From Pseudooctadecabacter jejudonensis (GTDB lineage Bacteria; Pseudomonadota; Alphaproteobacteria; Rhodobacterales; Rhodobacteraceae), in the NCBI RefSeq assembly GCF_900172275.1, contig NZ_FWFT01000004.1, positions 210,678 to 274,677 of the forward strand: a DNA stretch of 64,000 nucleotides. Direction: 5' to 3'. This document shows, piece by piece, positions 28,351 through 36,439 of the stretch. The notes beneath the pieces are model-generated. The model saw only the letters and a program-made list of their open reading frames with translations, was not told the DNA's origin and ran no database searches. The translations under genes and the position numbers were made by a program. Each line of letters starts with the position of its first letter. The first letter of the stretch is position 1.

Positions 28351-28848
28351 ATGAACCGTTTTATGTTTGCCGCCACAGCGGCTGTGATGGCCGGACTTTT
28401 GCCCGCCATGGCCCTTGCCGATGATCGGTTGGACCGGCTGGAAAATGTCAGTGAACAGGCCAACGCCGTGATGATTGGCCTGATGGCCAAGGAAATGCAG
28501 ATAGATGCGGACGGCATGGCCCAGATGGACGAGGTTTTGGCAAAGATGCAGTGGGACGAACGCATGCGTGGCGTCGGGACTTGCATGCTTGCGGCCTATG
28601 AAGACGAGGTCGGGTCAGGCGGCGTCGAAGATCTGCTGGACGGAATGGAAGAGGCCATTGCTGCCATGGAAAACGCCGAAAGCATGGACGATCTTGATGC
28701 GATCAGTTCATTTCAGCCCGAAGGGATCAGCGAAGACCGCTCAATCGAGATTTCGACAGACTGCGGCATGCTGAGCGTTCAGATGGAAATGATGGACGAA
28801 AGCGGCTTTATGGACCTGATGCTGGGGGCCGCGATGGCTGACGGTTGA
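28351..28848 (+). CDS. Met-rich acidic secreted protein, unknown function
   Basis: This 165-residue product starts MNRFMFAATAAVMAGLLPAMALA, a signal peptide. The mature chain is acidic and helical with two cysteines (GTCML, TDCGM) that could form a disulfide. It holds 22 methionines (13 percent), many in MxxM or EMM patterns. I do not recognise the family. It follows the oxidoreductase by 67 bases and faces the Hint gene tail to tail. Confidence 0.8.
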   Translation: MNRFMFAATAAVMAGLLPAMALADDRLDRLENVSEQANAVMIGLMAKEMQIDADGMAQMDEVLAKMQWDERMRGVGTCMLAAYEDEVGSGGVEDLLDGMEEAIAAMENAESMDDLDAISSFQPEGISEDRSIEISTDCGMLSVQMEMMDESGFMDLMLGAAMADG

Positions 28849-28891
28849 TTGGGGCGTCTGATCTTGGGGCCGCTTATCTGGGGGCGGGGCC

Positions 28892-29446
28892 TTAGGCCAC
28901 CGCCGCCATCAATTCCCATGATCGCAAGGTCGCGAAGGGCAAATCGCATTCCCCGTCGTGCAGGATCGTTTCAACAGGCAGGCCCTCGGCAAAGATCACG
29001 CCCTGCTGGGCCAGAGAGATTTGCATGTAACTGATGGGGGCCATCAGCGCCTCGGCCGCGCCGATCACGCGGATATCCTCGTGGCTGATGACCAATGATT
29101 TGGCCCGCACCAGAACGGCGTCTTCGCCAAACATCAACGGCACGCGGATGTGTTCGAACACCACGCGATGTTGCGGCCCGATCGCCAGATCGGCGTAGGG
29201 CAGACCAAAGCCCATGGCCCCTTTCGGGATCAAAACGGGACGGTGCGCGCGCTCAGCCGGGGCGGCGAAGGCCTCTCGCAGGTCGGTGACGGGTTGGGGG
29301 CCATCGTCGCGGGTGGTGACCAGATCACCGACGGCCAGATCGGACGCGCGGCGCAGACCGGTGGGCGTTTCGATCCGGGCGTCAGGGGTGATGCCAAAGG
29401 CGGCCACCCAAGGCGAAAGCGCCTGCAAAGACGGTTGGAATTTCAT
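28892..29446 (-). CDS. Stand-alone Hint (hedgehog/intein) domain protein
   Basis: This 184-residue protein has the Hint pattern: ITPDARIETPTGLRRASDLAVGDLVTTRDDGPQPV at the N-terminal block and GPQHRVVFEH (block B-like histidine) later. The usual N-terminal catalytic Cys/Ser of an intein is not obvious (GITPDARI), so self-splicing is unlikely. Such domains are common at the C-termini of large secreted rhodobacterial proteins, but here it stands alone with no signal peptide. Function is unknown. Confidence 0.82.
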   Translation of the reverse strand: MKFQPSLQALSPWVAAFGITPDARIETPTGLRRASDLAVGDLVTTRDDGPQPVTDLREAFAAPAERAHRPVLIPKGAMGFGLPYADLAIGPQHRVVFEHIRVPLMFGEDAVLVRAKSLVISHEDIRVIGAAEALMAPISYMQISLAQQGVIFAEGLPVETILHDGECDLPFATLRSWELMAAVA

Positions 29447-29601
29447 CTGCTCGGCCCTTCTGTTCGTTGACCTGTTGACCCTGTGTTAACCCTGCAAGGC
29501 GACAGGTTTTGGACCGAAATGTGGCATTTGAGGGTGAAAGATGGGGGCCGCTTTGCACGATCAGGGTTTGACCCTGCGGCACGGACGGGCAATTGTCCGG
29601 C

Positions 29602-30573
29602 ATGTTTGATACGAATTCTGCCCTTGGCCGACGGGTGAACACCATGGTCCGCGAATTTGCGGATCACATGCGATTTACCGGCACCCCACAGGTGTCGCGG
29701 GTGTTCGTGTCACCCGTGGCGCCTGACGAACGTCAGGTGTTTCGGGTGGCGCTTGGGGACGAGGTTTTTGCGATGAAGATCGATACGACCTCCGCCGAGA
29801 CGGGACGTCTGCAAGACGAATTTGCAGGCCTTGAAGCGCTGAGCGCGCATTTCGCGAACTACGACAAGTTGGGCACGGCCACACCGATTTATCTGTCGCC
29901 TGGGGGCGCGTTTTTCGTGATGGATTATCTGGCCCATCAGACGGCCGGGCAAAGGTTGCAGGGGCGTGAGCAAGACCAAACCGCGCGACAGGTGTATCGA
30001 CGTGCGGGCATGTGGCTGTCCGCCTTGCATGACTTCAAGCCCAAGAAAAAGGGCCAGTTTCATGGCCGCTGGATGTTGGTCGAGATCGATGAGAGGTTGG
30101 CCGCAGGCCAGATGCAGGCCCCGCGCGATTTGGTCGAACGCTACCGCGCGCAGCTGAGCCAACAGGTGGAAACCACCGGAAACACCAAAGATATCCGCGC
30201 CTGGTGCCATGGCGATTTTCACAGCGAGAACATCATGATGGGGCCGGGCATGACCTACGCCTTTGATCTGACGGAAACGCGGATGAAGATGGCGCTTTAC
30301 GATGCGGTTGATTTTCTAAAGGTCGACGTGTTTCGCCCCTATGGCGCAGGCGACGTGGATCCATCCGGCTTGATCGCAGCACACCGTGAGATGTTTTTCA
30401 AAGGCTACAAACCGCCCGTCAAACAGCACCTGTTTGAAATCGCCATGCGCGGGCGGCTGTTGATCGATTGGGTCGACATAAGCCGTCAGGCCTACACGAC
30501 CAAAGACGTGGACCGACGGCGGTATGACCGCATCGCCCCCCGTCTTGAGATCGCGTTCGGGTTGTCACGCTGA
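29602..30573 (+). CDS. Phosphotransferase family protein (aminoglycoside phosphotransferase fold)
   Basis: This 323-residue kinase-like protein carries the catalytic motif CHGDFHSENIMM and the metal site FDLTETRMKMALYDAVDFLKVD (here DLTE in place of the usual DWE). The N-lobe is QVFRVALGDEVFAMKID with a nucleotide-binding lysine. The fold covers choline, fructosamine and aminoglycoside kinases. Nothing here points to antibiotic resistance. The start is ATG 29602, with a TTG nine bases upstream less likely. It is divergent from the Hint gene. Confidence 0.85.
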   Translation: MFDTNSALGRRVNTMVREFADHMRFTGTPQVSRVFVSPVAPDERQVFRVALGDEVFAMKIDTTSAETGRLQDEFAGLEALSAHFANYDKLGTATPIYLSPGGAFFVMDYLAHQTAGQRLQGREQDQTARQVYRRAGMWLSALHDFKPKKKGQFHGRWMLVEIDERLAAGQMQAPRDLVERYRAQLSQQVETTGNTKDIRAWCHGDFHSENIMMGPGMTYAFDLTETRMKMALYDAVDFLKVDVFRPYGAGDVDPSGLIAAHREMFFKGYKPPVKQHLFEIAMRGRLLIDWVDISRQAYTTKDVDRRRYDRIAPRLEIAFGLSR

Positions 30574-30617
30574 CGCCCCCCCACCCGCGCCGCGGATACG
30601 CCGCGCGGGGTCAGGCC

Positions 30618-33119
30618 TTAGCCGTCCTTGCGAATGGCCTCGTTCTTGGGGTCATAGGGGCTGTCTTGCACGACTTCGGCGTCCCAAAGGTCACGGAACA
30701 TGCGCACCTGCACTTTGGTGCCCACCTCGGCCAGGTCCACAGGCAGATACCCCATGCCGATGGATTTGCCGAAGGCCACGGAATAGCCCCCCGACGTCAA
30801 ACGCCCAACCTTTTGACCGTTGTGGATCAGGGCCTCACGCCCCCACGGATCGGCATCCGCAGGCCCATCAATCAGGAAGGTGACGCATTTGAACCGAACG
30901 CCGATCTTTTCCATGGCGTCCTTGCCGTGGAAGTCCTTGCCCAGATCCACAAAGCGCGGCAGGTCCGCCTCAAGGGGCGTCGCGTCGCGGCCCAATTCGG
31001 TGCCAAAGGCGCGGTAGGATTTTTCTTGCCGCAGCCAGTTCTGCGCCCGCGCGCCGACCAGTTTCATATCGTGCTTGGCACCCGCCTTTTCGAGCAGATC
31101 AAAGAGGTAGTTCTGCATCTCAATCGGGTGGTGCAATTCCCACCCTAGCTCACCGGTATAGGCCACGCGAATGGCGTTGACGGGGCACATGCCCAGTTCA
31201 ATCTGACGGGTCGAAAGCCACGGGAACCGTTTGTTGGACAGGGCCGTTGCCGGATCCGCGTCAACGATCACCTCGTTGAGAACATCGCGCGCCTTTGGGC
31301 CTGCGATGGCAAACACGCCCCACTGGGTGGTGACGTTTTGCACGTCGATCCGGCCAAACTCAGGCTCTTTGTCCTCAATCGCTTTGCGCAGGAAATCGGC
31401 GTCGTAATCTGTCCAGGCGCCTGCGGACACAAGGTAATATTCGTCATCCTTCAGGCGCACGATGGTGTATTCCGTGCGCGTCGTGCCGTGGCTGGTCAGC
31501 GCATAGGTCAGATTGATGCGGCCCACTTTGGGCAGTTTGTTGGTGGTGAACCAGTCCAGGAACGCGGTAGCACCAGGGCCTTTGACGATGTGTTTGGTGA
31601 AGGCCGTGGCGTCGATCAGGCCCACGCCCTCGCGCACGGCCTTGGCCTCTTCCACCGCATGTTGCCACCACGCGCCGCGGCGAAAACTGCGGCTGTCATG
31701 GTCAAAAGTGTCCGGCGCATCCAGCGGGCCAAAATAGTTGGGCCTCTCCCATCCGTTCACAAACCCAAACTGCGCGCCGCGCGCCGCCTGGCGGTCATAG
31801 GCGGGCGATGTGCGCAACGGACGACAGGCGGGGCGTTCCTCATCCGGGTGGTGCAAAATATAGACGTGGTCGTAGCATTCCTCGTTCTTGCGGGCGGCAA
31901 ATTCCGTGGTCATCCAGTCGCCGTAACGCTTTGGGTCCAGCGAGGCCATGTCGATCTCCGCCTCGCCCTCGACCATCATCTGCGCAAGATAGTACCCCGT
32001 GCCACCGGCCGCCGTGATCCCAAAGCTGAACCCCTCCGCCAGCCACATATTCCGCAACCCCGGCGCCGGTCCCACCAGCGGGTTGCCGTCGGGTGTGTAA
32101 CAAATCGGCCCGTTGAAATCATCCTTCAACCCGCTGTCTTCGCACGACGGAATGCGGTGGATCATCGCCATATACTGCTCTTCAATCCGTTCCAGATCCA
32201 GCTGGAACAGATCGGCACGGAAACTGTCCGGCACTTCGTGTTCAAACACCGCGGGGGCGTTCTTTTCATAGACCCCAAGGATCCAACCCCCGCGTTCTTC
32301 GCGCACATAAGATTGCGCATCGGCATCACGAACCACGGGATGTTCCACACCGCCCTGCGCACGAAACTCAACCAATGCGGGGTCCTGATCCATGACGATG
32401 AACTGATGTTCCACAGGGATCGCAGGCATCTTGATGCCCAGCATCTTGGCCGTGCGTTGCGCATGGTTGCCGGACGCGGTGACCACATGCTCTGCCGTAA
32501 TCACGATCTGCTCGTCCGAGGGCACCAAATTGCCGCCCTTCTCAACCATCTTGGTGCAGGTGACCTCCCACGCGTCGCCCGTCCAGTGAAACGCATCCGC
32601 CTGCCACTTGCGTTCAATCATAACACCCCGTTGCCGCGCACCCTTGGCCATAGCCATGGTCACATCCGCAGGGTTAATATAGCCGTCTTCGGTGTGATAA
32701 ATCGCACCCTCAAGGTCCTCGGTGTTAATCAGCGGCCAGCGCGCCTTGATCTCATCAGGCGTCAACCACTCAAACGGTACATCGCAGGTCTCAGCGGTAG
32801 AGGCATAGAGCATATATTCGTCCATCCGCTCTTTCGTCTGCGCCATCCGCAAATTGCCCACGACGGCAAAACCCGCGTTCAATCCGGTCTCTTCCTCAAG
32901 CGTCTTGTAAAAATCGACCGAGTATTTGTGGATATGGGTCGTCGCATAAGACATGTTGAACAAGGGCAGCAGGCCCGCCGCATGCCATGTGGAGCCTGAC
33001 GTCAACTCGTCCCGTTCCAGCAGCATCACGTCATCCCAACCGGCCTTGGCCAAATGATACGCAATCGAGGTCCCGACGGCACCGCCGCCAACCACCAGTG
33101 CTTTCACGTTCGTCTTCAT
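30618..33119 (-). CDS. Dimethylglycine/sarcosine dehydrogenase-type FAD enzyme with GcvT domain
   Basis: This 833-residue enzyme starts at ATG 33119 (MKTNVKALVVGGGAVGTS) behind AAGGAG. The N-terminal half is an FAD amine dehydrogenase with GGGAVGTSIAYHLAKAG and SGSTWHAAG, where His46 matches the covalent FAD histidine of dimethylglycine dehydrogenase. The middle contains EGFSFGITAAGGTGYYLAQMM. The C-terminal half is a GcvT-like tetrahydrofolate domain (NWLRQEKSYRAFGTELGRDATPLE). It probably demethylates dimethylglycine or sarcosine from glycine betaine, passing formaldehyde to folate. No further betaine genes are nearby. Confidence 0.88.
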   Translation of the reverse strand: MKTNVKALVVGGGAVGTSIAYHLAKAGWDDVMLLERDELTSGSTWHAAGLLPLFNMSYATTHIHKYSVDFYKTLEEETGLNAGFAVVGNLRMAQTKERMDEYMLYASTAETCDVPFEWLTPDEIKARWPLINTEDLEGAIYHTEDGYINPADVTMAMAKGARQRGVMIERKWQADAFHWTGDAWEVTCTKMVEKGGNLVPSDEQIVITAEHVVTASGNHAQRTAKMLGIKMPAIPVEHQFIVMDQDPALVEFRAQGGVEHPVVRDADAQSYVREERGGWILGVYEKNAPAVFEHEVPDSFRADLFQLDLERIEEQYMAMIHRIPSCEDSGLKDDFNGPICYTPDGNPLVGPAPGLRNMWLAEGFSFGITAAGGTGYYLAQMMVEGEAEIDMASLDPKRYGDWMTTEFAARKNEECYDHVYILHHPDEERPACRPLRTSPAYDRQAARGAQFGFVNGWERPNYFGPLDAPDTFDHDSRSFRRGAWWQHAVEEAKAVREGVGLIDATAFTKHIVKGPGATAFLDWFTTNKLPKVGRINLTYALTSHGTTRTEYTIVRLKDDEYYLVSAGAWTDYDADFLRKAIEDKEPEFGRIDVQNVTTQWGVFAIAGPKARDVLNEVIVDADPATALSNKRFPWLSTRQIELGMCPVNAIRVAYTGELGWELHHPIEMQNYLFDLLEKAGAKHDMKLVGARAQNWLRQEKSYRAFGTELGRDATPLEADLPRFVDLGKDFHGKDAMEKIGVRFKCVTFLIDGPADADPWGREALIHNGQKVGRLTSGGYSVAFGKSIGMGYLPVDLAEVGTKVQVRMFRDLWDAEVVQDSPYDPKNEAIRKDG

Positions 33120-33231
33120 CGTCGTGCTCTCCTTGATCGTTGCGCCAACACTGCCCCGAAATGCCCCCCTCATGCGAAACCACGCCGACCCCCAAGACAC
33201 CAAAACCGACCCTCCTTGCGGATCGCCCCGT

Positions 33232-33263
33232 CTTCATCTGACCCAAAAACTCCCGCCGGAGGC
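33232..33263 (+). repeat. Family A dispersed repeat (copy 4) with GC hairpin
   Basis: CTTCATCTGACCCAAAAACT is followed by a CCCGCCGGAGGC block. The A core is therefore attached to the same type of GC hairpin that precedes the tail of family B, which suggests that the two families are related. Confidence 0.85.
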
Positions 33264-33335
33264 ATCGACACCTGCCGCAAACAGCAACATCTGACCGGGC
33301 GGGCTCACACCGGCCACAGGCTCCAGAATAAAAGC

Positions 33336-33353
33336 GCAGCCCGTCAGGGCTGC
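33336..33353 (-). terminator. Terminator-like hairpin on the minus strand without an upstream gene
   Basis: On the minus strand GCAGCCC, loop TGAC and GGGCTGC are followed by GCTTTTATT. The stem is perfect. The nearest minus-strand gene starts downstream of it, so it would stop a short leader or small RNA begun at about 33400-33540. Confidence 0.4.
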
Positions 33354-33547
33354 TCCTTTGACAACCGGTCCGGTCTCGCGGATTTTCGCGCATTCTGAAA
33401 GGGTTAACAAAAGGTTGACGTGTGCGGCAATTTTGCGACAGGGGTGCAAACGCCCCGAAATTCCCCTAGGCGTGGCCCCACCGCATACTTATGTTGAAGT
33501 TATACATAGCGAGAGAGCCATAAAAATGGCCCCGTGAGGAGAGCAGT

Positions 33548-33745
33548 ATGACACGTAAAGTATGCGCAGCCTTGGTGGCTGCGGCAGCGCTTGGGGCATG
33601 TTCGCCCCCAGAAATCACGTCCCGTCTGGACAGCAGCGACACCCTGTTTTCGGGGTTCGAGGCCGCAGACGCCTATACCCCGCGTCCCGTAGGCGCCCGG
33701 GCAGACAACGATTTCATGCGCTTTTCCACGATGGGCGTGCATTAA
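33548..33745 (+). CDS. Small lipoprotein, unknown function
   Basis: This 65-residue product starts MTRKVCAALVAAAALGAC, a lipoprotein signal with Cys18 lipidated (lipobox LGAC). The mature 48 residues are hydrophilic (SPPEITSRLDSSDTLFSGFE) with no known domain. A GAGGAGAG ribosome site precedes the ATG by about 6 bases. It is followed by the lipase-like gene on the same strand, 164 bases away. Confidence 0.75.
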   Translation: MTRKVCAALVAAAALGACSPPEITSRLDSSDTLFSGFEAADAYTPRPVGARADNDFMRFSTMGVH

Positions 33746-33909
33746 CGCCCATGTCCAAAACCCGTAGGACACTGTGCTGCAATTTGCGGCACTCTTGTCG
33801 TGTCTTGCCCTTTTTTCCCATGTTTCGCCCTTGGGTCAGGTCTACCTGACTGGACAGCGCGGCCCCCTTCAGGTGACGTTAGGTCACGATGGGGAAACGG
33901 AGGGGTCGC

Positions 33910-34548
33910 ATGGCACGGATGAATCTCATGGACGCAGCGGAATTGGCGCGGCTGAGCTATAAGGGCAGCACACGGTTGCCGCCGGTTTTGACAACAATCG
34001 ACGAAGGTCATGTCGAGGCCTATTTGTTGCGAGACCGCACCTTGGTCATTCCCGGCAGCGGCGAATTGCGCGACTACACGCGGTCCAATCTTGTGGCCAG
34101 CGCCGCCAAACTGAAATGGCCGGGTATCGGGACTGCAGCGGCCGCAGCGCTGTGGCACAAAGGCTTTGCGCGCCACGCTATGGTCATCGCGAATGCTTTG
34201 GACGGCGTAAAACCGAAATTCATTGTCGGGCATTCGTTGGGGGCGGCGGCGGCGCAGATCTTGGGGTGCATTTGGGGTGTGCCCGCCATTGGCTTTGCCT
34301 CGCCCATGCCGCTGCGGACACAAGGGTGGCTGGCCAATGAACACAAAATCCTCAACGTGGTGCGCAATGATGATTTCGTGTGCCGCGTGCCCCCGAAATC
34401 ACTTGGGTTTCGGCGTGTGGGCAACACGCAAGTGATGATGCCGCGCGGCATCAATATCGGCGAAGATCATTCAATGAAACAGTATATCAAACTGCTGAAG
34501 GTCGAATTGCGCGACAAGACCATCATGAAACACTGGTCCGCCCGCTAA
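33910..34548 (+). CDS. Lipase class 3-like alpha/beta hydrolase
   Basis: This 212-residue protein has the nucleophile elbow GHSLGAA (Ser109) and a plausible acid in VVRNDDFVCRVPP, matching class 3 lipase folds. It has no signal peptide. I choose ATG 33910 (MARMNLMDAAE) because GGAGGGG stands 6 bases upstream; an ATG at 33889 adds seven basic residues. The stop codon overlaps the stop of the convergent dehydrogenase gene by 3 bases. Substrate is unknown. Confidence 0.8.
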   Translation: MARMNLMDAAELARLSYKGSTRLPPVLTTIDEGHVEAYLLRDRTLVIPGSGELRDYTRSNLVASAAKLKWPGIGTAAAAALWHKGFARHAMVIANALDGVKPKFIVGHSLGAAAAQILGCIWGVPAIGFASPMPLRTQGWLANEHKILNVVRNDDFVCRVPPKSLGFRRVGNTQVMMPRGINIGEDHSMKQYIKLLKVELRDKTIMKHWSAR

Positions 34549-35531
34549 AGCATCGCGGGCACCACCAGATCGGGTGGGCGGTGTCCGTCATCGAAGGTCT
34601 TGATGTTCAGCAACACCTTCTCCCCCATTTCGATCCGTCCCTCACGGGTGGCGGACCCCATGTGGGGCAGCAAGACGACATTCGACAGCTCCCGCAGGCG
34701 GGGGTTGATGTCCTGGCCGTGTTCATAAACGTCAAGGCCTGCTCCTGCGATCTCACCGGCCCTGAGCATGCGGGTCAGGGCGTTCTGGTCGATCACCTCC
34801 CCCCGGGCCGTGTTCACGATGACGGCGTCCGGTTTCATCAGCTTCAGACGCCGCGCGTTCATCAGGTGGAATGTTGCGGGGGTATGCGGGCAATTGACCG
34901 AGATCACATCCATCCGCGCCACCATCTGATCAAGGCTGTCCCACCAGGTGGCCTCCAGCGCCTCTTCGGTCTCAAGCCGCAGCCTGCGGCGGTTGTTGTA
35001 GTGGATTTGCATACCGAAGGCGCGCGCACGGCGGGCCACGGCCTGGCCGATGCGCCCCATGCCCAGGATGCCCAGTCGGCGCCCTGCGATGCGCCCCCCC
35101 ATCATGGCCGTGGGCGCCCAACCGTCCCAATCGCCGCTTTGCATCTGCGCCAGACCTTCGGGGATGCGGCGGGTCACGGCAAGGATGAGGGCCATGGTCA
35201 TATCGGCAGTGTCTTCTGTCACGACACCGGGGGTGTTGGACACAAGGATGCCGCGCTGGCGGGCTGTCTGGACGTCGATGTGATCCACGCCTGCACCGTA
35301 ATTCGCGATCAGTTTGAGCCGCGCGCCGGCCTGGCCCAACACCGCGGCTGAGATCGTATCGGTCACGGTGGGCACCAGAACATCGCAGGTTTGCATGCTC
35401 TCGATCAGGGCGGCCTCGGACAGGGGCGTGTCGTCGTCGCGCAGGGTCACATCGAACAGTTCACGCAGACGGATTTCCACGGGATCGGGCAACCGTCGCG
35501 TCACGGTAACACTTAGACGTTTGCTGCTCAT
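34545..35531 (-). CDS. D-2-hydroxyacid dehydrogenase (NAD-dependent, glyoxylate/hydroxypyruvate reductase type)
   Basis: This 328-residue enzyme has the NAD motif LGILGMGRIGQAVARRARAFG, the catalytic Arg in VNTARGEVIDQ, Glu in DVYEHGQDINPRL and His in VVLLPHMGSATREGR. Members reduce glyoxylate or hydroxypyruvate or oxidise D-glycerate. The chosen start is ATG 35531 (MSSKRLSV). The open frame runs 87 codons further upstream, through the start of the divergent SH3 gene, and is not used. The gene end touches the lipase-like gene. Confidence 0.9.
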   Translation of the reverse strand: MSSKRLSVTVTRRLPDPVEIRLRELFDVTLRDDDTPLSEAALIESMQTCDVLVPTVTDTISAAVLGQAGARLKLIANYGAGVDHIDVQTARQRGILVSNTPGVVTEDTADMTMALILAVTRRIPEGLAQMQSGDWDGWAPTAMMGGRIAGRRLGILGMGRIGQAVARRARAFGMQIHYNNRRRLRLETEEALEATWWDSLDQMVARMDVISVNCPHTPATFHLMNARRLKLMKPDAVIVNTARGEVIDQNALTRMLRAGEIAGAGLDVYEHGQDINPRLRELSNVVLLPHMGSATREGRIEMGEKVLLNIKTFDDGHRPPDLVVPAML

Positions 35532-35649
35532 GGTCAGGGCCCCCTCGCTTGCCCCGATGGGGGCTGTCATGGCAGGTTGCCTGCAAAGGTCCGGCGGCAC
35601 AAGAACCGCGCTTTCGAAAATCGAAACAGGACTGGTAGAGGGCAGTATT

Positions 35650-36192
35650 ATGATGACAGGACGCGTGGCTTCCTTTCTGTTGGCTTTGGTATTGGCGTCT
35701 GGCGCTGTGGCGCAAGAGACGACCGAAACGGCTGTCGTGACACCGATCACGGCTGTGCAAGGCGACCGTGGGCCTGTCACCAATTTGCCCATGCCCCGCT
35801 ATGTGTCACTGAAGGCGAATGAGGCCAACGTGCGCCGCGGCCCGTCGCTGTCCCATCGGATCGACTGGGTGTTTCAACGCCGCGACATGCCCCTGCGGGT
35901 GGTGGGTGAATACGGCCACTGGCGCCGCGTGGTCGACCGCGAAGGCATGGGCGGTTGGGTGCATTATTCCCTGTTGTCCGGCAACCGTACTGTGATCATC
36001 GACCACGACATGTTGACCATCCGCCAACGCCCCGATGACACCGCGATGGAAGTGGCGCATCTGGAACTGGGTGTCATCGCCGATTTAGGCGAATGCGATG
36101 TGGACTGGTGCCGTTTGCGTGCTGGGGGGTATCGGGGATGGGCGGAAAAAACCGCGTTGTTTGGCGTGGCCCCCGGTGAGCTTCGCGACTGA
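35650..36192 (+). CDS. SH3-like domain secreted protein
   Basis: This 180-residue protein has a signal peptide (MMTGRVASFLLALVLASGAVAQ). The mature part holds two bacterial SH3-like units: SLKANEANVRRGPSLSHRIDWVFQRRDMPLRVV with GHWRRVVDREGMGGWVHYSLL, and a second ending YRGWAEKTALFGV. Such domains often bind peptidoglycan. The start may be ATG 35650 or 35653. It is divergent from the hydroxyacid dehydrogenase and followed by a family B repeat. Confidence 0.88.
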   Translation: MMTGRVASFLLALVLASGAVAQETTETAVVTPITAVQGDRGPVTNLPMPRYVSLKANEANVRRGPSLSHRIDWVFQRRDMPLRVVGEYGHWRRVVDREGMGGWVHYSLLSGNRTVIIDHDMLTIRQRPDDTAMEVAHLELGVIADLGECDVDWCRLRAGGYRGWAEKTALFGVAPGELRD

Positions 36193-36211
36193 CAGATGTT
36201 TTTGGCGCGGG

Positions 36212-36266
36212 GCTAAAATTATATAATTTTAGCGCCTCCGGCGGAGGTATTTTTGACCCAAAGAAG
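36212..36266 (+). repeat. Family B dispersed repeat with perfect 22-bp palindrome
   Basis: A perfect 22-base AT-rich palindrome (36212-36233) is followed by the GC hairpin CCTCCGGCGGAGG (36235-36247) and TATTTTTGACCCAAAGAAG. It begins 20 bases after the SH3 gene and faces the convergent peptidase gene. The two hairpins followed by a T-run look like a terminator. Confidence 0.88.
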
Positions 36267-36439
36267 TCCAAGCCGCGCATCCAAACAGACGGTGGCCGGT
36301 TTCGGGCGGGGATAGGGTTCGCCCGCAGCACACCATCGCACAGGCTGGCGCGCCAATGTCTGACACCGCGCCGTTGCGCCTCCTGTAGACTGAACAAGGC
36401 CGCATCTTGGCCACGTAAGACCGCCACACGGTGCGGTTT

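Larger units (their letters stand above)
33120..33547. other. 428-bp divergent intergenic region
   Basis: It lies between the dimethylglycine-dehydrogenase-like gene (minus) and a small lipoprotein gene (plus). It contains a family A repeat at 33232-33263 and a minus-oriented terminator-like hairpin at 33336-33353. An AT-rich stretch at 33485-33530 probably holds the lipoprotein promoter. No glycine riboswitch motif or credible gene is seen. Both promoters must lie here. Confidence 0.6.

Noticed and set aside
29602..30573. Antibiotic resistance (aminoglycoside phosphotransferase) gene
   Set aside because: Only the kinase fold is shared. The setting is chromosomal with no mobile elements, and the fold covers many metabolic kinases.
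31338..32999. Plus-strand frame of 553 codons opposite the dimethylglycine-dehydrogenase-like gene
   Set aside because: It is antisense to a gene with clear FAD and GcvT motifs.
33120..33340. Possible glycine riboswitch upstream of the dimethylglycine-dehydrogenase-like gene
   Set aside because: The minus-strand leader lacks the paired aptamer signatures and consists mainly of a family A repeat and GC-rich spacer.
33234..33449. Minus-strand 71-codon frame in the 33.3 kb intergenic region
   Set aside because: It reads through the repeat and terminator hairpin and has no family signal. It looks like chance open sequence.
36074..36427. Minus-strand 117-codon open frame between the SH3 gene and the M3 peptidase
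   Set aside because: It runs through the repeat at 36212-36266 and into the SH3 gene on the other strand, with no domain and no good ribosome site.
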